Shown here one piece after another: positions 1-7,705 of a DNA stretch of 38,133 nucleotides (positions are counted from its first letter, which is position 1; the number at the start of each line of letters is the position of its first letter). Position numbers and translations under genes: made by a program. The notes beneath the pieces were generated by a model that did no database searches, was not told where the DNA came from, and was given only the letters and a program-made list of their open reading frames with translations. This stretch comes from Microcaldota archaeon. GTDB taxonomy: Archaea > Micrarchaeota > Micrarchaeia > Micrarchaeales > Micrarchaeaceae. The stretch lies in contig DAHXLY010000012.1 in assembly GCA_027365735.1 (NCBI GenBank), forward strand, positions 1 to 38,133. Direction: 5' to 3'.

Positions 1-185
1 ATGTCTGTCCTTCCACGCTCAAATCTGTATTCCCCGCCACTATATTCTAGAACTCCTTTAACAAAATAATCAACAAATCTTGGGCTAAAGTCATGTTCAA
101 GGTTGTCTTTGGTTATCTCGCCGTTTATCTTCTTGAAGGCGAGTAAGACTTTGTCTACAAAACTAACATCCGATTTGATAGCCAC
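1..185 (-). CDS. Truncated CDS at window edge; GTG start, unknown function, third gene downstream of the OLD-like gene
   Basis: Manual translation from GTG at 185..183: (M)AIKSDVSFVDKVLLAFKKINGEITKDNLEHDFSPRFVDYFVKGVLEYSGGEYRFERGRTD... with no stop to the window edge; starts 12 nt after the stop of the OLD-like ORF, same strand. Confidence 0.6.
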   Translation of the reverse strand, partial: MAIKSDVSFVDKVLLAFKKINGEITKDNLEHDFSPRFVDYFVKGVLEYSGGEYRFERGRTD

Positions 186-197
186 ATTGATTACCGA

Positions 198-1805
198 TTA
201 TTTTACTATTTTAGATAGTATATCTTTTATCTTATCTGGAACCTGTTCCGCTTTGATTCTATCTACAACATAATCTGCTAGCAGTACTTTCCACATTTTT
301 GGTAGTTTATCTCCTTTAGATTTTATGTCGTTTATAGTAAAACCATCCTTAATTTTTGTAGTCTCGCCTATTGATCCCAAAAATTCATTGATTAGTTCTG
401 ATGGGTAATATTCTTCTATAGCTTCTTTTTCAAGCTTATAGAAGCTGTCTTTAGATATGGTTCCCTTGTCGAGCAACGCCTTAATCTCAGCGTCCGTTTG
501 TTTTCCAGAATCGGCTATAACATAAACAGGTATATCTGCACCCTTAGATAGTTCAATCCAGAAATCTAGATTGTGCCTTGCTTTGTTTACCCCCTGCATT
601 GGTATTATTGATATGCGCTCGTCAAAGTCCAGATTCAGTAGCTCGGCGCAGCGACTAACGAAGGTCTTATCCGATGTCCCTTCAACGAATACCACTTTAT
701 CTGCCAGCAACAAATCGCTCGGTCTAGCACCTAGTTCAACTATGACTTTTTTGAGTTCATCCTTATCTTTAATCTGTGAAATTTTTGACTCTGCATCCTC
801 TTTTTGAATCAGATAGGTGCCTCCCTGCTTATTTATGAATGTTGTTGAATGTGTGGAAATGAAGAATTGAAAGTTATAGGCTTTCTTTTTTAGATATTCT
901 ATCAACTGTCTTTGGGCATGCGGATGAAGATGCATCTCTGGTTCTTCTATTGCGAAGATTGTTACACCCTTGCTTGATAATTCCTCAATGTATCTTACAA
1001 TTGCAACTACCTCCTGTTGACCACCGCCATGTAAATATATGGGTAATTTTGCGTTGCCCTCGGCCAGAAAAATCTGGTTACTTGAAACTTCTAAATCTTT
1101 ACCATCCAAGACTTGTTGCAAATTGGTTTTTATCTCTCGCCAAGTTCTTTTTTCTACCGGTGCCGTGCTTTGGCTCAGGTTCCTTATAGAATTCTGTGTT
1201 TCGTTATCTAAAAAGGCATTTCTTTCACCTATGGCAGTAACTGACTGATTAGATTGATCCCTTGTAGGTGCTATCAACCTAAAATTATTCTTGGTTTTTG
1301 TAGTTAAAGCCCCTAAAAATTGCGATATTTCATTTTCAGGCTTCAGATTTGCATCCATTGCTTTTATTTTTGTATCGAAGTCGGCAGCAACTTTATTACC
1401 GTCAATTATCTTGACGTTATTTACTGCCAGATCGTTTGTTCTCCAAACTCTTTTTCCTTGATTCGATATAGTCCTTTTTATAGAGACTTCACATTCCGTA
1501 GATTCTGGGATAATCTTGCGTAGATTTTCTGTACTTGTAGACGCAAATTCATCCTTAGTTAGTGCAAGTGTAAGTTCAATTCCTATCTCTAAGTTGGTAT
1601 TCTCATTGAACCATAAATGGTCTGGTACTGCTGCGGGTTTTTCCAATGTCGGATCAAATTCCCTAAAGAAGGTATCCAACGCCTCCAATAGATTAGATTT
1701 TCCAGAGCCGTTTCGACCAGCTAAGATGTTTATAGCGTTGAAGTCTCCTATCGCTACGTCTCTCAAGCTCCTATAGTTTGAAATATTAACGCGTTTTATC
1801 TTCAT
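198..1805 (-). CDS. OLD-family ATP-dependent nuclease-like protein (ABC-type ATPase + TOPRIM-like C-terminus)
   Basis: Walker A ILAGRNGSGKSNLLEAL, Walker B TIFAIEEPEMHLHP, H-loop FISTHS, TOPRIM-like KVVFVEGTSDKTFV and IPVYVIADSG...LEKEAIEEYYP. Confidence 0.85.
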   Translation of the reverse strand: MKIKRVNISNYRSLRDVAIGDFNAINILAGRNGSGKSNLLEALDTFFREFDPTLEKPAAVPDHLWFNENTNLEIGIELTLALTKDEFASTSTENLRKIIPESTECEVSIKRTISNQGKRVWRTNDLAVNNVKIIDGNKVAADFDTKIKAMDANLKPENEISQFLGALTTKTKNNFRLIAPTRDQSNQSVTAIGERNAFLDNETQNSIRNLSQSTAPVEKRTWREIKTNLQQVLDGKDLEVSSNQIFLAEGNAKLPIYLHGGGQQEVVAIVRYIEELSSKGVTIFAIEEPEMHLHPHAQRQLIEYLKKKAYNFQFFISTHSTTFINKQGGTYLIQKEDAESKISQIKDKDELKKVIVELGARPSDLLLADKVVFVEGTSDKTFVSRCAELLNLDFDERISIIPMQGVNKARHNLDFWIELSKGADIPVYVIADSGKQTDAEIKALLDKGTISKDSFYKLEKEAIEEYYPSELINEFLGSIGETTKIKDGFTINDIKSKGDKLPKMWKVLLADYVVDRIKAEQVPDKIKDILSKIVK

Positions 1806-1846
1806 AATTAAAACCGCTTTATCTATACCATCTAAAAATATAGATA

Positions 1847-2329
1847 TTATATGTTATCTGTAATAAATTGGGTTATCGTTTTGAACTCTTCTACAGCATC
1901 TGGCGGGATTATAATGTTGCTAGTAGTCTTCCAGCTTCCATTCCATCTTGATTCAGATATTGAAAAATACTTTTTGCCGTTTTCTTTATACACCGACGCC
2001 CATATTCGTTGGAGCGGTTCGCCGCTATCCTGATCCACAATGGTAAAATTTCTGAAAGCTATAGGTGAAGTTTTGGAATTAACTGTAACGTGATTGGGCC
2101 TTATCATTCGCTCTCGTCCTTGTACGTCTATAAGAATTTCGCCCTTACTCCACAACGCCTCTATAATCAATCTTGTCTTTTCTGGAGATTGCTCCATGCC
2201 CTTTTTTGTTAGCTCCTTATTTAATTCGGCTATACTAAATTTTTGTTTATTCGCAATCCATTGTTCTTTTATCAAGTCCAAAGTAAGCTCTTCTATAGGG
2301 TCCAATAATGATTCCATTGCAAACACCAA
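1847..2329 (-). CDS. Small protein with probable N-terminal winged-helix-like region; unknown function
   Basis: 160-aa ORF, same strand and 41 nt upstream of the OLD-like gene; helical N-terminus IEELTLDLIKEQWIANKQKFSIAELNKELTKKG. Confidence 0.6.
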   Translation of the reverse strand: MVFAMESLLDPIEELTLDLIKEQWIANKQKFSIAELNKELTKKGMEQSPEKTRLIIEALWSKGEILIDVQGRERMIRPNHVTVNSKTSPIAFRNFTIVDQDSGEPLQRIWASVYKENGKKYFSISESRWNGSWKTTSNIIIPPDAVEEFKTITQFITDNI

Positions 2330-2406
2330 TTTACTTTATGAAGATAAAGCTTAAATATGTATTCCTTCAAAGATGTAAAATATAAAGGATTGCATAAAGT
2401 GATAAA

Positions 2407-2667
2407 ATGTCCAGAAAAAGGTTCGTTGACAAAAATAGAAAGCGTGTTCGCAAAGGCCCTGGAGTATACTCTCTCTTTGCAAAAGGCGCAAAGAAGCCGA
2501 CTTACATAGGTTCGGCTAAAAACCTCAATAGGCGACTATCTGAGCATCAAGGGCAAAAGTATCACACCTTCGAAGTAAAGCACACTAATAGCACTAAAGA
2601 GGCTAGGGGTCTTGAGAGGAAGCTGATAAAGAGAAAAAGACCTAGGCGGAATAAAGTTTATGCCTGA
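2407..2667 (+). CDS. Stand-alone GIY-YIG domain nuclease-like protein
   Basis: GVYSLF...PTYIGSAKNLNRRLSEHQ...RGLERKLIKRKRPRRN matches GIY, YIG, Arg, Glu and Asn motif order. Confidence 0.75.
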   Translation: MSRKRFVDKNRKRVRKGPGVYSLFAKGAKKPTYIGSAKNLNRRLSEHQGQKYHTFEVKHTNSTKEARGLERKLIKRKRPRRNKVYA

Positions 2668-2672
2668 GATGA

Positions 2673-2924
2673 TTGAATATGGACATAGAAGAGTTGATTG
2701 GTGAGTTTGTTGGCGGTGCAGTCCTTGTCTTAATCGCAGGAGTATCCATATACGCTTTAGTTGCGTTTGGAAATGCTGCATCATCCATGCCGGGCGGCAC
2801 CCAAGCAGTTAGCACAACCAACTACGGCATCCTAGCGATAATGACAATTGTCGGCCTGGCCGGGGTAGGAGGATTCATAAAACTCGCGCAGTGGATAACG
2901 GAAGCTTTTGAAGGCCAATGGTGA
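2673..2924 (+). CDS. Small two-TM membrane protein; same frame stays open past its TGA
   Basis: Hydrophobic segments VGGAVLVLIAGVSIYALVAF and YGILAIMTIVGLAGVGGFI; 6 nt after the GIY-YIG stop. Confidence 0.5.
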   Translation: MNMDIEELIGEFVGGAVLVLIAGVSIYALVAFGNAASSMPGGTQAVSTTNYGILAIMTIVGLAGVGGFIKLAQWITEAFEGQW

Positions 2925-3269
2925 ATTTTATTGCTAGGACAAGCAGTTTCAAGTTTAACGAGCCTTCCCACGAACTTAGACTCGGTTAATTGGGCAACAG
3001 GTAGACCATATTCTACGGTAACGCTGAATTCACCTGCTGGCGAAGTTATTTTCGCACCATGGAAGAACTACCAAAGTCACTATAGCTATGCAGAATAATC
3101 CAATCCATGTAAAAGGTGCCAATACTAGTTTTGATTATCGCTCTCCTTCAAAACCCCCCTCGTTCACTGGCTCAAGATGGTCGGTCATTGCATTCCCTCC
3201 CTCTTTCGCAGTTCACGAGGGGGTCGCCACAACTGGCTTTAAGCTTGCAACCAAGCAGCGGCCATTCTA

Positions 3270-3562
3270 GCCTTCAAGGAACCTCTGCGGCTGCTTCTGG
3301 GCGGGGCAGAAGCAGCCTTGCCCGTTGGGTCGTAGTAGCCGGAGCCGCCGTCCGAACGAAGTTCGGCACGCCCGAACCTGCCCAGAGCAGGTGAAGGGCG
3401 TAAGGCGGCGGAGGCTTACTAAAGACCTCAACTTAAGAGGTATGCTGTATTATTGATGGTTAGAAGTCCCTCGTGAAAACTGAGTGGTCTTTAGCTTGTC
3501 GTCGAGAGCCTACTAAAGGCCTTTTGGGCTATGGGGTCTTTAGTCGTCCTGAGGTCTTTAGT
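3270..3562. repeat. Hairpin- and repeat-rich noncoding zone downstream of the integrase
   Basis: Perfect 11-bp stem GGCTGCTTCTG/CAGAAGCAGCC (3289-3299/3307-3317); CCGAAC/GTTCGG (3352-3357/3361-3366); CCTGC/GCAGG (3377-3381/3387-3391); GGTCTTTAG at 3486-3494, 3535-3543, 3553-3561 and inverted at 3419-3427. Confidence 0.7.
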
Positions 3563-4325
3563 TGCGGCCGGAAAGTCTAGCTTTCAGACCAGAAGCCCGC
3601 TCTACAGAAAAAGCTTCGTCCACCGCTTTGTAAAGCTCGTCCTTCCGGGTGTTTATGTAGGTCATGGTGGTGCTCGGGTCGCTATGCCTAGCGAACCTGC
3701 TTGACAGCACCACATTCCCGTTGCTTTGGCGTGCGAAGCTGGTTATTGCATAGTGCCTCAGGCTGTGTGTGGTAAGCCTATGCAGCCGCCTAGGCGTACG
3801 CCCGTATGAGTCCTCACTCTGGTCGTAGACTTCGTCCAGCTTTGCCGCTCGGACATACTCCCTGAACACCTTCCGCACGTAGTTCTTCTCAAGGAACGGC
3901 TCGCCCCTAAGGCTATGTCCTGGGTCTGCGAAGAACACGAACCCTCCAGCTTGCGTGATCACTTTGTCGTTCCTGTTTATGAACTCGACAGTCTGCCGAA
4001 AAAGTGGCACTGGAATTAGCATCGTATCAATTACGTGGGCCTTTTCCGTTTTCACGATTAACTCACGCGTCTCGAACTTGATGTCCTTTACATTGACTTT
4101 GACAGCTTCGCCTATCCTCAAACCAAGTTGGGCTTGGTATGAAAACAGTAGGCGAAACTTGTCATTTTCTATTACCTTGAAGAAGGCTTGCACCTCCTGT
4201 TCTGTGAAGCCCTTATTCAGGCTTCCGTACTTAGGAGGTACATTGCCTCTGAAACGTTTTTGTTTGATTTTGTAGATTACGGAGAGAACGTCCTTAATCT
4301 CGTGGAAACTAAGCTGCGGAAGCAC
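3558..4325 (-). CDS. Tyrosine recombinase/integrase (catalytic domain; probably the C-terminal fragment of a partitioned integrase)
   Basis: LGLRIGEA (Arg I), THSLRHYAIT (HxxR), RHSDPSTTMTYINTRKDELY (H...Y). GTG start; frame open upstream to 4508 inside tRNA-Glu. Confidence 0.85.
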   Translation of the reverse strand: MLPQLSFHEIKDVLSVIYKIKQKRFRGNVPPKYGSLNKGFTEQEVQAFFKVIENDKFRLLFSYQAQLGLRIGEAVKVNVKDIKFETRELIVKTEKAHVIDTMLIPVPLFRQTVEFINRNDKVITQAGGFVFFADPGHSLRGEPFLEKNYVRKVFREYVRAAKLDEVYDQSEDSYGRTPRRLHRLTTHSLRHYAITSFARQSNGNVVLSSRFARHSDPSTTMTYINTRKDELYKAVDEAFSVERASGLKARLSGRN

Positions 4326-4449
4326 CTCTTGTATGTGCTTCTTGAGTTTTTCGGGTTCGGTCTCCGTGATGGAACCGAACCGTTTGCTGCTAAATTTCTT
4401 TCCTTTAGCTTGGGAACTGAACCCGAGTTTGTCGTCGAAAATCTGATTT

Positions 4450-4523
4450 GCTCCCCTCGGGATTTGAACCCGAGTTACAGGGTTGAAAGCCCTGTGTCCT
4501 TGGCCGGACTAGACGAGGGGAGC
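4450..4523 (-). tRNA. tRNA-Glu(TTC)
   Basis: GCTCCCC/GGGGAGC acceptor stem, CAGGG-CTTTCAA-CCCTG anticodon arm (TTC), TCGGG-TTCAAAT-CCCGA T-arm; 74 nt cloverleaf. Confidence 0.95.
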
Positions 4524-4553
4524 CCGAGTAGAATTACAATAAGAAGTATTAAA

Positions 4554-5351
4554 TCATTGTGCAGGGTGGACACCCGCCTCCGGTGGGGGGAAGAGGGCGC
4601 TGCCGTGCAACCTCTGGTTCTCTTCGAATCGCTGAAGCCAGTCGCGGAAATTATCCTTCCACTGCTGTAGGCTTACCCTGCTCGTATCTTTTTGCTTTGG
4701 AAGAAGATCTCTCTCCTCCAAAACGTCGATTATCTTGAAGTGCACGTCCTCTATCGACCCGTTTGCGTCAACATCGACCCAGTTATAGACACCCATGCTG
4801 CCAAGCTTTTCGTAAGCGGCGGCGATCTTCACCTGTTTATCTAGATCATCAAACCTCTCCTTGCCGTCGACCCTGAGCTTCCTCCTTTTTGCCGCGACAT
4901 CAGCATCGGTCCTCAGGAAGAGCACGATGTCCGGTTTCTGCAGGTTCGCCCTCCTGTGAAGGTCGATTACCTCCTCAAGTGTGAGCTGGCCTCCTGATGT
5001 TTCTGCGTAAGCGGCTGTCGACGGCTCCCCCCTGTCCTGGATTATGAACGGCGTGCCATCCCTCTCAATCATGTGCTGATAATCGGCATTCATCCTCTCG
5101 AAATGCTCCACACGGTTCGCCAGGAAAAGCAGTTGTATGTCTCTCACAGACATCTTCTCCCCCTTAAGTTCCTTCCTTATCCACTTGCCGATATTGGAAC
5201 CAGTAGGTTCTCGCTCTTGCAGCGCGAATCCCTGTGTCGTGTAGAAATGGTAGAGCAGCGTAGCCTGCAGTGTCTTTCCGGAGCCGTCGCATCCCTCCAG
5301 CACAATCAACTTGCTCTTATTCACATCAATGGTTTTCTGAACGGTCGCCAT
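4554..5351 (-). CDS. tmk: Thymidylate kinase (dTMP kinase)
   Basis: KLIVLEGCDGSGKTLQATLLYHFY, REPTGSNIGKWIR, FLRTDADVAAKRRK. Confidence 0.85.
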   Translation of the reverse strand: MATVQKTIDVNKSKLIVLEGCDGSGKTLQATLLYHFYTTQGFALQEREPTGSNIGKWIRKELKGEKMSVRDIQLLFLANRVEHFERMNADYQHMIERDGTPFIIQDRGEPSTAAYAETSGGQLTLEEVIDLHRRANLQKPDIVLFLRTDADVAAKRRKLRVDGKERFDDLDKQVKIAAAYEKLGSMGVYNWVDVDANGSIEDVHFKIIDVLEERDLLPKQKDTSRVSLQQWKDNFRDWLQRFEENQRLHGSALFPPPEAGVHPAQ

Positions 5352-5450
5352 ATCCGCACCAAAGACCTCTCAGCCCATTCGCTTATTTAAAGCTTTCAGA
5401 AACGCAAGGCAAGGAGAGTAAAAGAAAAATGGAAGAAATAGAAAAGGACC

Positions 5451-5750
5451 TCAGCGCCTCGAGGCGAGATCGGAAACCTCAGCGGTCGCCGCACCGCTTT
5501 CGGGGGCCTTTATCATCTGGCCTGTTATTGATACCAGAACTACATCGCCGATGTTCTTGATGTTCTTGAACAAGATGCTCTTGTGCTGCAGCATCCTCTT
5601 GACTTCGTCCCTGTCCATGCTGGACCACTCGTCCATAAGTACCCTGCTCACCTCGCCCTTCTCCAGGTCGACGATGGCATCCCTCACCTCACCGATGTGA
5701 GCCCCTCCGTCGCTGTAGATATCCATGCCGTATATTTCGGAAATCCTCAT
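5451..5750 (-). CDS. PRC-barrel domain protein
   Basis: MRISEIYGMDIYSDGGAHIGEVRDAIVDLEKGEVSRVLM pattern; likely start at internal Met rather than ORF start 5786. Confidence 0.75.
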   Translation of the reverse strand: MRISEIYGMDIYSDGGAHIGEVRDAIVDLEKGEVSRVLMDEWSSMDRDEVKRMLQHKSILFKNIKNIGDVVLVSITGQMIKAPESGAATAEVSDLASRR

Positions 5751-5928
5751 TGAATCGCCTGTTCTGGTTCTATTAGCATAATTCAAGTTTAAAAAGCTTG
5801 CCCATGCCGGTGTTTATCATCGTATTGCGGAACTGCGGCAATTTGACCCGAAAAGCGCCGAGGAAAAGCTTAATATACTGTTATGCACAGAAATATACAC
5901 GTCACGGAGAGGGCAGTTAGTGATATAC

Positions 5929-6261
5929 ATGATAGGAAAGAAAACGGAGTCAGAGGAGATGGTTTCGCTCCAAGATGCGAAGGAGGTACTGGAGGCCCGC
6001 AAGAAGGAGGGCGAATTGAGATACGAACAGCAGCTCGCTTACGACCATGCGGCGAAGTTCGCGAAGGCGGAAAAGGGCGCGCCGGAGAAGCTGAAGAAGG
6101 CGCTCAAGGAGTTCGAGCTCAGCGAGAAGGCCCTGGTGAAGGTTGTGGAGATCGGACCGAAGAACATGATGACGCTCAAGCAGATGCTGATGCACGAAAA
6201 CAGGACGTTCAGCGACGAGGAGTTCAGCAAGATAATGGCGGCGATAAAGGCAAGCGCTTGA
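5929..6261 (+). CDS. rpoF: DNA-directed RNA polymerase subunit F (Rpb4-like)
   Basis: Sequence pattern plus archaeal neighbourhood with DUF655 and eL21. Confidence 0.8.
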   Translation: MIGKKTESEEMVSLQDAKEVLEARKKEGELRYEQQLAYDHAAKFAKAEKGAPEKLKKALKEFELSEKALVKVVEIGPKNMMTLKQMLMHENRTFSDEEFSKIMAAIKASA

Positions 6262-6283
6262 TGAATTTGGGGAGGTGGATTGG

Positions 6284-6892
6284 ATGGCAATGCCGGGAGA
6301 GGAGAAACGGGAGGAATACGCAATAGTCCTAGACTTCCTCCTGAGCGGCAAGTCCCACTCCGGCAGGTCTGAGCCGATATCCCAACTCGTGGGTGAGGAG
6401 TGGTTCACCCTTCTCGAGGCGGTGCCGAAGGAGGGGGTCACGCTCAAGTCCGGGGAAAGGGTTTATATCGGAAAAGACGAGAGAGACAAGATTTCGCTTA
6501 TCAAGACAAGGGTCACTTTCGGAGAGCTGACGCAGACCGCCAAGAATGAACTGCCTGCGGCGGTGATGAAGATAGTCAAGGAGCACGAGGCGAAGTTTGT
6601 AAACGTCTTTAACGTGGCTGGGCCGCTCAACATCAGGGAGCACTCGCTCGAGCTGCTGCCGGGCATCGGGAAGAAGCACCTTGAGGCGATACTGAAGGCT
6701 CGACAGGAGAAGAAGTTCGAGAGCTTCAAGGAGATAAACGAGCGCGTCACACTTCTGCAGGATCCGGCAAAGCTGATAACCGACAGGATAATCGAAGAAC
6801 TACAAGGAACCGGAAGGTTCTACATGTTCACGAAGCCATATGTAAAGAGAGAGGACAGCGGCTTCAGGGGCGGAGGAAGGGGAAGATACTGA
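6284..6892 (+). CDS. DUF655 family protein (HhH-type RNA/DNA-binding)
   Basis: HhH-like LELLPGIGKKHLEAILKAR; follows rpoF; strong SD GGGAGGTGG upstream of ATG 6284. Confidence 0.8.
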   Translation: MAMPGEEKREEYAIVLDFLLSGKSHSGRSEPISQLVGEEWFTLLEAVPKEGVTLKSGERVYIGKDERDKISLIKTRVTFGELTQTAKNELPAAVMKIVKEHEAKFVNVFNVAGPLNIREHSLELLPGIGKKHLEAILKARQEKKFESFKEINERVTLLQDPAKLITDRIIEELQGTGRFYMFTKPYVKREDSGFRGGGRGRY

Positions 6893-6896
6893 TTAA

Positions 6897-7211
6897 TTAC
6901 TCCTTTGCTTTTTCTGCGGTGTTTTCTGCAGCTTTTTCTAGATGGATGACCGGTACGATCAGCGTCCGGTATGCGTCCATCGTCCTGACCTTCACGGCGT
7001 AGGACTTCCCCCTCTGTTCCGTGACGATGCCGACCTTGCCCCTGTATCTCGGGTGCGGGATGTCGCGGGTGTTTCCCTTCGGGACGATCACCACCTTGTC
7101 CCCTACCTTTATGTCCTTTATGTAGTCGTTCACACTCAGCTCGCTCGGCTTATGGTGCCTTGCCAGGTGGCGGGACCTTCCCATGAAGAGCCCGTGGGAT
7201 CTCTTTGTCAT
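6897..7211 (-). CDS. rpl21e: Ribosomal protein eL21
   Basis: MTKRSHGLFMGRSRHLARHHK...IKVGDKVVIVPKGN...PHPRYRGKVGIV; upstream part of ORF 6897..7478 overlaps the next gene and is spurious. Confidence 0.9.
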   Translation of the reverse strand: MTKRSHGLFMGRSRHLARHHKPSELSVNDYIKDIKVGDKVVIVPKGNTRDIPHPRYRGKVGIVTEQRGKSYAVKVRTMDAYRTLIVPVIHLEKAAENTAEKAKE

Positions 7212-7267
7212 GAACATCAACTGAAAAATCAGCAATACCATTCTGTCGTGGATATTTATAAATCTTG

Positions 7268-7705
7268 CTATGTGAGCCTCTGAGGTATTGCATTTGGTCC
7301 AATTATGGGCAGCCCCTTGAGCTCCCTCTGCTCTACAAGATCCGCCGCGCGGAGGACTGCCGGCACTTCTGCGTCCCTGTCCTGGAAGAGGAGCTGGACA
7401 ATCTTCTTTATCGCCGCCTCCATTATCTCCTTCCTTATCTCCTCTGCCCTCAGGTCGTCGTATCTCTTGAATGCCCACTTCTGGATGCTCTTTATGAGCT
7501 GTTCGTTGTAAAGAAACATTGTTAAGACCTGCTCATATTTGCTGGCTAAATGATAGCGTATAGAATAAGATATTATCGCATCGTGTATCGCATCCGAAGC
7601 CCTACCGTACTGCAAAACGAACTTCTCGCAGTTCTTCAAATCGTCGAACACGCCAGGGGTTTTTGCGTTGACAGCCTTTGTCACCATGGTCATGCTTCCC
7701 ATCAT
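7268..7705 (-). CDS. Conserved-looking protein of unknown function
   Basis: 145-aa ORF with coding-like composition, ends upstream of eL21. Confidence 0.55.
   Translation of the reverse strand: MMGSMTMVTKAVNAKTPGVFDDLKNCEKFVLQYGRASDAIHDAIISYSIRYHLASKYEQVLTMFLYNEQLIKSIQKWAFKRYDDLRAEEIRKEIMEAAIKKIVQLLFQDRDAEVPAVLRAADLVEQRELKGLPIIGPNAIPQRLT

Noticed and set aside
198-1805. Calling the OLD-like gene a Gabija system
   Set aside because: The visible start of the adjacent gene (1..185) lacks UvrD-helicase N-terminal motifs and the gene is truncated; only a generic OLD-family/defence hypothesis is supported.
2922-2924. TGA recoding (selenocysteine/pyrrolysine-like) at the membrane ORF stop
   Set aside because: No SECIS/PYLIS-like evidence visible and other genes use TGA as a stop; kept only as an interrupted-ORF observation.
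3116-3394. 92-aa and 60-aa plus-strand ORFs in the hairpin-rich zone
   Set aside because: Low-complexity Ser/Arg/Ala composition over strong inverted repeats; better explained as noncoding.
1-4449. Locating the second attachment site of the element inside the window
   Set aside because: Scanning 1-4449 by eye showed no convincing copy of the tRNA-Glu 3' end; it probably lies outside the window.
7212-7478. N-terminal extension of the eL21 ORF
   Set aside because: Gly/Arg/Pro-rich, not ribosomal-protein-like, and overlaps the upstream gene out of frame; eL21 starts at MTKRSHG.
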